Shown here one piece after another: positions 32,160-39,716 of a stretch of 39,716 nucleotides of DNA. The notes beneath the pieces are model-generated. The model did not search any database and was not told the origin of the DNA. It saw only the letters and a program-made list of their open reading frames with translations. Source of the DNA: Gnetum montanum (lineage: Eukaryota > Streptophyta > Gnetopsida > Gnetales > Gnetaceae); assembly GCA_015680685.1 (NCBI GenBank), contig MNCI01004262.1, positions 539,545 through 579,260 on the forward strand, read 5' to 3'. Both the position numbers and the translations under genes were made by a program. The stretch's first letter is position 1. Each line of letters begins with the position of its first letter.

Positions 32160-32640
32160 GAAATCCTAAATCATTGAAATCTATTTTATTTCTTGCTTAG
32201 GCTCTTCAAGCAAAAGATCATAAAATAATTATGATCACACTTAATAAACTATTGAAACTTCTTGAAGATCACTAGATTAATATTAATCTATCTTTTACTT
32301 GTTTGAATTTCCTTACCACTTATTTAAATTAGTGTGAGAGTTTCGATCTTATAATTGAAATGACCATCATATCTAGCCAAGTAGTCCATCCCATGAGTCA
32401 CATCATACTCTTCAAGTCTTATCACCTTCAAATTTTTGTATCACCTATTACCTTACATTGCCACATCATTTGAAGATAATATTTTTGAAACTACAACACC
32501 AATAGAATGGGTTTTCTAGACTACCAAGGGAGAACACATGGGTAAATATTTGACAATGTTACCTATAGTATCCATGATAGTATTAGGTTGCTCATCCAAA
32601 GGTTAGTCTTTTAAATCATAGACTCTATCCTTACAGTCTG
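32160..32640 (-). pseudogene. Protease region and protease-RT linker of family E element
   Basis: The protease active site is not clear, but the conserved downstream block YDVTHGMDYLARYDGHFNYK (about 32405-32345) matches the chromovirus phrase DV-LGMDWL---HA-IDC. Position between gag and RT supports the assignment. Confidence 0.6.
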
Positions 32641-33650
32641 CATTCATGTTTTGATCCTTCTTACTCTCTGAGTTCCTTGTTGATCTAGCTTAGTTCTTAG
32701 CTACTTTAGTACGGTATCATCAACTCTTATGTTAAGAATTACCACAAGAACAATAGTTTAGATATTCATTCTGGCCATGTCTAACCTTACCACAAGTAAA
32801 CCATGTGAATGATGAACTAGAAGATCTATGGTCACTACTACCTTCACAGGTCCTAACCTACTTAAAGCTATCAACTTTAGTCATGGATTAAGATCTCCTC
32901 TTTAGATGATTTGGTTTCTTCTTCTTACTCAATATCATGCTCCTTTCAATAGCCAATGACTTAGTACAAGCTAATTCATACTTAATCAAATCAAGAGGAA
33001 CGATTCCCATATGGATATGTTTGATCAAACCATTAATAAAGTAGATATTCATCTCTTCCTTATCATCCTACAAGTGAGGAGCAAACTACACTAACTAGAA
33101 AACGTTTTCATGATACTTAGAGACAATGAGATCTTCTTACTTTAGGTTGGATAGCTTCTTGTCCCTAGTCCTCATAAACTCCTTGGATACATACCTTTCC
33201 TTGAACATTCTAATAAACTGAATTCATTTCACCTCTTTATGTACTCAACCTCTACCAACCCTAGTTGTTGATCATCAATAGTTGGCTACACCCTTTGGTG
33301 GAAGAATAGTTTAATGAGTTTGTTGTACCAAAGAACAACTCATAAGTTTGAAGAATTCTTCTACCATATTCAACTACTGAAAAGCTATCATCAAATCTTT
33401 AGCACTATTAAAATATAGAGTTTTTAGCCTCTAAAATTTCTCCATGAGCACTTGCTCAATGGGACTCCTACCACTAGTTTTATAATAATTAGGTTGATAC
33501 TACCCACCATTTCCTACATTAGACTAGTTCTATCTCTTTAGACAATAAATATCTATCTCATGAAATCTTTTTAAGAGACTTTTCCATGAGGTTGATTGGG
33601 CCTTTTCCTCATCAAGATCTCAAAAATCCTTCATGGTAATACCCTATACT
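32641..33650 (-). pseudogene. gag: Gag of family E element with degenerate zinc knuckle
   Basis: The upstream part (33640-32900) is heavily shifted; pieces such as VEYIKRWNEF (about 33245-33215) resemble the gag core. A zinc-knuckle-like block at 32800-32762 reads FTCGKVRHGQNEY (expected C-x2-C-x4-H-x4-C), with the first and last Cys replaced by Phe and Tyr. It is followed downstream by the protease region. The frame is too broken to define a start. Confidence 0.6.
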
Positions 33651-33674
33651 AGAAATCCAAGAATACTTATAAAA

Positions 33675-33693
33675 CCTTAATCTTTAATACCAA
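33675..33693 (-). other. Primer-binding site, initiator-Met type
   Basis: The minus strand reads TTGGTATTAAAGATTAAGG; the standard plant site is TGGTATCAGAGC followed by variable bases. The LTR end (...TTACA, 33696) lies two bases upstream. The second family E copy has the same site at 752-764. Confidence 0.7.
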
Positions 33694-33695
33694 CT

Positions 33696-34080
33696 TGTAA
33701 TACATTAATGAAATAACTTAGCCTAGTAAGGCACTACTTATATAAAGAACTTAAATTATAGAAAAAATAAAATGTTGCTTAATAAAATCAAATGGATGCC
33801 AAATAAATTGAATAGTCAAAGTAGTAGGAATTCATAGATAAGTAGGTCAATAGGGATAAGAAAATACATAGGACAAAGTAAAAGCATTATTAAAGTAGCA
33901 ATAAAAACTCCTTGCATAACAAACCTAACCTGTTTACCATCAAAAATAGGACAAAACCTATTACCTAAGCTAGAACTTAACAATTATGGATGTATAAAAA
34001 TAACTATTAGAGTTATAAAACAAAAATAGTACAAATTCCATAGACAACATCTTTCAATTGAAGAGAAGAAAGGCAAGAGA
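33696..34080 (-). repeat. 5' LTR of family E element (incomplete)
   Basis: It borders the primer site and matches about 900-1110 of the second copy in the same orientation. Beyond about 33910 the match fades, and the LTR start is not recognised; sequence of a plus-strand element begins near 34080. The region is AT-rich with no gene. Confidence 0.6.
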
Positions 34081-35008
34081 AGCATTCTTAGTTTGAGGTA
34101 GAAAGTGAGCTTAAGAGAGATGGCAACAAGAAGTCTTTTTATTCCTTATGTGAATGACTATTATCTGGATCATATCATGAGAGCTTGTTGCAAGACAACT
34201 TCTTATGGTGCATCATCTGAAATTCCATTCTTATTTTGGCTTTCAAATGAATGTAGCTTTCTCAACAACAAACACTCCATCCATTCAAATGTTTGGGGTA
34301 GTTTTCACCAATGACTAAAGCTAAGCACCAAGGAGAGTCCAATCAAGATCATTCTTGGGGAGAGGCTTTCATGTCTCAAGATACAGAAGCAACTAGGTAT
34401 GAAGAACCTCAAAAATTAGCAATCAAAGAGTCAAATGAGAAAGAGACAAAGATGGTTGTTGGGAATAATGGTGAAGTAGATCAAGTTGGACCTTCAACTA
34501 GGAAAGAAGAAGGAAGAAGAGCATTCATCACCACAAAAATAGAATATGAAATATTTAGCAACATGAGAATCCCTAAAAGGATTACCTTAACTATCCTTAT
34601 TCCTCCTATAGAATTGTTTGTATAAGGCTATGTTTGTACAATTCCCTAGTTTTATAGAGTTGAGGTTTTTATACCATCAAACATTAAGTTTGATGGAAAT
34701 TCTCCTTAAAAAGATTTGTGGTTTTGTAAAAAGGATTAATAAATCCCTATTTTGGTAAGGATTTAGTTGATGTACATTGAGTAATTATCTTAAACATATT
34801 AAGTTATTAAGATATTTAAGAAGGGGGAAAGAAATATTGTCACATTTTCACCATTTTTATGGAGCAATGATGGTTCTTGATAGACTTTAAAAAGTTAATA
34901 AAGTTATGATATGTTGGTTTTATCAAAAAAATACATTTGAAGCTAGCCTACTAAACATAAGGAAAAAATTTTGAAGGTGATATTTTAATTAAAATATCAA
35001 AGCAACGT
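34081..35008 (+). mobile_element. Internal 3' part of family G element, unassigned coding remnants
   Basis: This plus-strand sequence precedes the polypurine tract at 35009-35018. Two short open frames lie here: 34120-34314 (64 codons, begins MATRSLFIPYVNDYYLDHIM) and 34311-34625 (104 codons, charged, contains KESNEKETKMVVGNNGEVDQ). They overlap at ATGA. I recognise neither, and no gag, RT or integrase motif is visible. They could be decayed element sequence or transduced host exons. 34630-35008 is AT-rich with no gene. Confidence 0.4.
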
Positions 35009-35018
35009 TGGGGGAGAA
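35009..35018 (+). other. Polypurine tract of family G element
   Basis: The tract tgggggagaa lies directly before the LTR start TATTGGATTTACG (expected TGTTGG; one G-to-A change). Such a tract defines the plus orientation of this copy and supports reading the TGTTGG...CCAACA element at 12497-15993 as an LTR. Confidence 0.7.
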
Positions 35019-35204
35019 TATTGGATTTACGTGAGGGATATATCCAAGTAAGGTAGCTTATATTTTAATTGGGAAATTGATAAACTTTCAAAATTAAATA
35101 ATCAAGTTCAAAATTTCCAAAACAACATTCATTAAAGTATTAAATTTTATGCAAAGTTTTTATGTAAAGTTGTTACAATGAGATTTTCAAAAAATTAGTG
35201 GCCA

Positions 35205-35780
35205 TGGCATGGTGCTGATTCAAACTCCAAGAAAATACCAAACAACTTCTAACAGTGTCATCATCTTAGATCTTCTGACTTCTAGAATCAAACCCTTACT
35301 TTCATAAGAAGTAATGTTGGCATCCACGACTTGAAATGCAACTTGAAATGTGGCTCATATGTAAATAAGTTGGCCATGTACATCATGGATTTAAGCAAGA
35401 ACATGCCATGGGGATCATTTTGTGAATCAAGCTACTCCGAGAATTAATGTTACTATATTCATTGCTTCCATAGCCATTAGAAACTATGTGTTTGCTAACA
35501 AACCCACATTTTTAGAGTCTATTTCATCCATGAATTCCTTGACAATGAAACCCTTGAAACCCTTGCAATACTTACCTTGAACAAGCTTCATCACATTACT
35601 ATATGTTGATTTCTTAGCAAATAGCATCATGAAAAATCATCATAGAAATTTTAGAGGCTTGGTGGTAGATTACCTATCCATGGTGATTCTCACACAAGCA
35701 ACAAAGATAGTGCCATTTTCCAACCTTTCATGTTGTAGAGTGGCATTTGAAAAACTAATCAAAGATGATACACCACTGTG
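35205..35780 (-). pseudogene. Unidentified decayed reading frame inside family G LTR
   Basis: One minus-strand frame runs for about 190 codons with about eight stops, several of them TGA as expected from CGA arginine codons. Readable blocks in order: SFSNATLQHERLENGTIFVA, FAKKSTYSNVMKLVQGKYCK, FIVKEFMDEIDSKNVGLLAN, MEAMNIVTLILGVA, ATFQVAFQVVDANITSYESK and LILEVRRSKMMTLLEVVWYF. The even, protein-like composition suggests real former coding sequence. I do not recognise the family. It lies antisense to its LTR. Confidence 0.45.
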
Positions 35781-36410
35781 CTGGTCATAGAGGTAGAGAT
35801 GAAGCTACAAACAAGTGGCTGCTACCTTGCAAAGGCATGTGGCATTTATGGAGTGTATGACAAGCATATCGTAGTTTGGCCATGTTTACTATTGCATTTC
35901 ACACCTATGATTATTTTTTCACAATATTGTGGTTTCATATTACATACATTTTATATTAAGGTTTTGGTATGATGTTATAAAATGACCAAAGAAATAATTA
36001 TAAAATAAAACCATGATATAGAAAGAAGAAGAATAAAATATAATAATTAAATATAGACAACTATAGATTGACTATCTTGCAATTGTATTTGGGTGACCTA
36101 GAATTGAAGAAGGCACCTTGAATTAGAGTTATCTTTGCTTTAAAACCATAAATTATTTCTTCCATATAGGAAGATATATTATAAGGTTTGATGTACCAAA
36201 AATTGAGAGCTCATATTAAGGATAAAGCCTCAAAAATATTAAGAAAAATAAAATAGACGATTTATAAGTTAGTTATTAGGAAGGACACTTGCCAACTATG
36301 GCTTAAATTTCTCATGGAAGCCATAACATCTTAAGATGGTTATGAATTAATCCCCTAGATATTTGTAACACCATTAACTTCTCATGATTATTGTAACTAC
36401 CCTAAGGTCA

Positions 36411-36420
36411 CTATAAAAGG
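36411..36420 (+). promoter_or_regulatory. TATA box of family G LTR
   Basis: The sequence ctataaaagg, with purine-rich sequence (gagaaggaagaagg) downstream, matches the TATA context of the solo LTR at 13911-13920 in opposite orientation. Confidence 0.65.
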
Positions 36421-37582
36421 ACCTTCAAAGGTAGAATTGAGAAGGAAGAAGGATTGGAAAAAATGATACTTAGAAGAATATTGAAGATTGTAAAGCATGG
36501 CTTGCTAAAGACATCAATTGAGCTACTTTATTTTAATTTTCTGAGTTCATTTCTTTCCATTTTGTCTTAGTTACTTAGCTAATGGTTTATATAGTATTGT
36601 GCTTGGCATTTAATTTTAGGATTTTTCTAGGTTGCCTTTATAGCTTTATTTTTTGCGCAATATTAGACTTCTATCAAGGTTTTCCAAATAAGAGTCTATG
36701 TTGTATTAGAAAAGCATCTTGAGTAATTTAATAGTAATGTCTTATAGCAATTTCCTACTTGAGTTTAGGGAATCTAGAAAATCTTTGATACTTTAAGATG
36801 ACTGAAATAGCTTCCTTACTTTTAAAGTTTATTTCCTTAATATTACAATCCTAAAATTGTCAAATTTTTCTAGAAGTTCTATTGTTTGCAATTTTTGACC
36901 AATATTAACTAGCCAAATAGAAGCTTGTATTTTTCCATTTACAAAGTGTTTTTGTAGTTAAATTAAAAGTGTCTTTTATGAAATTACTTTTTGAGCATAG
37001 AGGGTTTGGATGATTCATAATAGATTGAATTAGAATAGCTTTATTGTGAAGTGTTTTCTCTTGTCAGTTTATCTTACTTAAATGTTTTAGATTCCACACA
37101 AATCTACTTTCTTTTCTTTTCTCTTTCTAAACCCATTATATCCTACTCTATTTCTAGTTTTCTTGTGGAATTTTTTCTCTAGGGGAAATTAGGAGTAGAT
37201 TGGTAGAATTATGCTTAAACATTTTTGTGAAATTTTATTTGTTATAAGTAATATATTATAAGGACTATATACACTAAGTGATTTGACAAAATAGGAATCT
37301 TTAATAACTCACAGTATTTGACAAAGTTAGCTAAATTTCTTTATGATAGCCATTTACGATTTCATACATAAACCCAAGAATTTCAACATTTACAATAGTA
37401 ACCACATACTCATGTTTAGTTTATTACATTACCACTGAGTTTACTTGTAGGTATCTCAGCCTTGGTGTTGCCATAAGACTAGCAAGCACCTAAATGTTGT
37501 TTGAAGAACACCTTTGCATCTCGTGACCTCAAATCCATGGAACTAGAGGCCAAATCATTGACATCCCAAACACTCACCAACA

Positions 37583-38519
37583 ATGATCACTTGAAAATCA
37601 TAAAAACTAAGAAAAATTAATTCTATGACTTAGTAGTTAAACCAACTAGCAAAAATACTCACTTATGCATTTGGTTGAAGGCATCAAATAATTGAATAGT
37701 CACACATATGGATAGCTACAAGAAAATGTTAGTCAAACTGAATAACTTCAAATTAAAAAAATATTGATAATGTCCTTACCAATAGTTATTTATTAATAAG
37801 GTTCTTGCTAGTTTTAGACCAATGGGATTTATCATAAAAATTATAGTTTGATCTAGTCATAAGCTTTGAAAATGATGTTGAATGGATTGCCAAGAGCACT
37901 CGTATGTATCATTACATTCAAGAAGCATAAAAGATATTATAATACATATCATATAGTTATGGCCTCCTTGGGAAAGGATGAATCATTGCTATTTTAAAAT
38001 ATTAGAATTAAATAAAATATTAGAATTAAAATAGTTATGGTTTTTATGTTTTATGAATATTTTTGGTGTTTTAATATTTATGAAATTAAGGATTAAACAA
38101 GAAAAAATTAGAAGATTTATTCACCATGCAAAAACTAGACTCCACATTAACCAAAGGCTACATAAGAATGGTAGCAGTCTAATAGAGTCTAGTCATGCTT
38201 GTAAAAGTTAAAACTCAAAAGACACAAAAAGTAGGAAAAGGTATCAACTTACCCAAGGGAGGAAGAGCTCTTCATAAAAAATAAAATGCCAAAAGGTAAG
38301 TGAAAATGCTTGAAATAAAGTTATTAAATGTAAGAGTTTATTCCAAGTATTTATAGTTTTCACATAAAAATGGAAGGGGTTTTTCATTGACTGGGAATTA
38401 AGGGAGGCTTGTTAACATAATTTGAATTGATCTTGGATACACATGAGGTAGAGTTAGGCAAATCAATATTTCTAGGAGCTATGTTAGTTCCCCTACACTA
38501 ATGTAAGGTATTTAGTGCA
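37583..38519 (-). repeat. Candidate LTR of another element (family F)
   Basis: The minus strand shows a G-rich polypurine tract (gttgggggt, 38527-38519) followed at 38519 by TGCACTAAATACC. A TATA box (ctataaatac, 38356-38347) lies about 165 bases in. These support a 3' LTR in minus orientation running to about 37590. The end (CA) and a second copy were not found, so the call is tentative. There is no gene in this AT-rich stretch. Confidence 0.45.
38347..38356 (-). promoter_or_regulatory. TATA box of candidate family F LTR
   Basis: The minus strand reads ctataaatac about 165 bases from the inferred LTR start. It supports the LTR call but is weak evidence on its own in AT-rich DNA. Confidence 0.4.
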
Positions 38520-39292
38520 CCCCCAACATCATGCTTTGCACTTTAATTTCAGGTGCAATTCAAAATTTGAGAAAATATATCGAAAGGGATCCTAGGACAT
38601 ATAAATAAAGATGAAATCATCCTAGAGATATTGCAATCATACATCAACCTTGTAGTATAATCCAAGATGTTAAGGATGAATCTTAGAAAATGAAGAACCT
38701 CTACTGAACATGCTACACTATAAACATAGGACATGTGAAATACTTTCCAAATTCAAGGTTTATAATCAACTTGTAATATGTCATTAGATGACTCATCATT
38801 CCTCCATGACTTGGTTAAGGTAGTCCCATAGCTTTAACATCCAAAACACAAAAATAGAACTAGACACATAACATGAGAAATGTAGAGGAATATAACTATA
38901 TAGATATATAGACCATGAATACAATACAATATAATACAAGCCACTTCATTAAGAAGTACTAGGGGTTGATGTCGAATAGAAAAAGCCTCCTAACATGCCA
39001 TTTTGATATGGGAAGAAGCTTGAAGATCTAGTTGTTGAAGAAGCTTGAAGATCTAGGTGTGGACATATAAAATATCTAAAGTTACGGTTCTAAGTCCATC
39101 AACATTATTTGAAGTTATCAAATCTACTCATGCATCAATCTTTGCTCCTGTAGGAGTGCTTATTGATATTCCTTATCATTATCCTAGAATAGCTTATGAC
39201 TCCTTGTTTCTTAAAAGATCTCACATTGGGCTATGTCCAATTCTACCACCACTTGATGAATTTTCTTCTCTAGCTCCATGCACAATCAACCT
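38520..39292. other. Unassigned sequence between two LTRs
   Basis: This region should be the internal 3' end of the family F element, but no domain is recognised. A 25-bp direct repeat lies at 39012-39056 (two copies of gaagaagcttgaagatctag). A plus-strand open stretch from 39057 (PVGVLIDIPYHYPRIAYDSL) has no ATG start and is cut by the LTR boundary at 39293; it could be a fragment of an older coding sequence. Confidence 0.4.
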
Positions 39293-39716
39293 TGATGAGT
39301 GGTAAGGTACCCCTACACTCAACCATACAAATACGAGCGTGCACGCATGATCCGGTCGAACTCCACAGACTAAATGCCTTAACGCTACAAGAAACACTTG
39401 GGGTTAATCGTTCGTTGTCTTCCCAGGCTTGCTTGTATATGTCATGGTGTATGGTTAAGCAAGTCTGAGGTATGTGATTTTTTTGGTATTTTTCAGTTTA
39501 TTGCCTATGCTATGAGAGAAAGGGTTGAGAAACTAACTAACTCTAACTAATGTCCTAAGTCTAAATTAACTAGCGTCAGCATCCGTTCCCACTTACCGGA
39601 CACACCCTGAACTATGCAACTGTGGCTACCAAACGCTAATCGTTGCTGGGATCACCACACGTAACGCAAGTGCTCGAAGTGGTCGTACTGAGGCACCTAT
39701 TTAGCTTAAGTGTGAT
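39293..39716 (-). repeat. LTR of a younger family C-related element (right edge)
   Basis: On the minus strand the LTR ends ...CTCATCA at 39293, as in the 4555 copy, but the flank is not a primer-binding site. This is therefore the end of a 3' LTR, with the rest of the element to the right of the window. It matches 4555-5285 and keeps CpG sites that are TpG or CpA there (for example acgagcg here, atgagtg there), which marks it as younger. Confidence 0.75.

Larger units (their letters stand above)
35019..37582 (+). repeat. 3' LTR of family G, 2.56 kb
   Basis: The LTR runs from TATTGG after the polypurine tract to ...CTCACCAACA at 37582. About 36290-37582 matches the reverse complement of 12497-13930. 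It has a TATA box at 36411 and a T-rich R region. About 35 extra bases lie near its 3' end compared with the solo LTR, and its U3 differs: it holds a decayed frame on the opposite strand rather than the zinc-finger fragment. The absence of a visible target duplication is expected because the 5' end is lost. Confidence 0.7.

Noticed and set aside
34120-34625. Two-gene unit overlapping at ATGA
   Set aside because: ATGA coupling is a bacterial feature. This is plant DNA inside retroelement sequence, and neither product is recognised.

Overview
This window is plant nuclear DNA made almost entirely of old, nested LTR retrotransposons. I found no intact host gene, no tRNA or rRNA gene, no CRISPR array and no bacterial-style operon. 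The evidence is plant Ty3-gypsy gag and pol remnants on the minus strand, tRNA primer-binding sites, polypurine tracts, LTRs ending TG...CA with TATA boxes, and coding frames broken mainly by TGA, TAG and TAA codons that C-to-T decay of methylated cytosines would produce. Old, unpurged elements in AT-rich sequence fit a very large plant genome such as a conifer, but the species is my inference and is weakly supported.

Layout, left to right. (1) 1-575: the 3' end of a plus-strand Ty3-gypsy element with polypurine tract and a fairly fresh LTR. (2) 576-1990: leader, initiator-Met-type primer site and LTR of a chromovirus-like family (family E), with a perfect 97-bp tandem duplication. (3) 1998-5285, minus: a gag-only element (family C) with LTR, Asp-tRNA-type primer site, a gag frame of about 730 codons and a polypurine-like tract, but no pol. 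(4) 5320-29735, minus: copies of a giant Tat/Ogre/Athila-like (OTA) element arranged head to tail. Copy A (gag, protease, start of spacer) occupies 5320-9239. Its LTR (about 9950-11222) also directly follows the integrase end of copy D. Copy D runs from an LTR at about 28250-29492 through gag, protease, a 5-kb spacer, RT, RNase H and integrase. A remnant integrase end lies upstream of that LTR. (5) 12497-15993: a 3.5-kb solo LTR (family G) with a perfect 5-bp target duplication inside copy D's integrase; it carries a CpG-retaining fragment of a plant C2H2 zinc-finger gene. (6) 29736-34080, minus: a decayed chromovirus-like element (family E) with gag, protease, RT, RNase H, integrase, primer site and LTR. 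(7) 34080-37582, plus: the 3' end and 2.56-kb LTR of family G, holding a different decayed reading frame. (8) 37583-39292, minus: a further LTR (family F) and unassigned sequence. (9) 39293-39716, minus: the end of a fresh family C-related LTR.

The parts do not work together as a pathway; this is a palimpsest of insertions. The most informative structures are the tandem shared-LTR array, the TSD-bounded solo LTR with captured host-gene sequence, the long protease-RT spacer with repeated dyad motifs, and the contrast between CpG-rich young LTRs at the window edges and their CpG-decayed relative inside. Domain boundaries within decayed elements are approximate, typically to within 50-150 bases.
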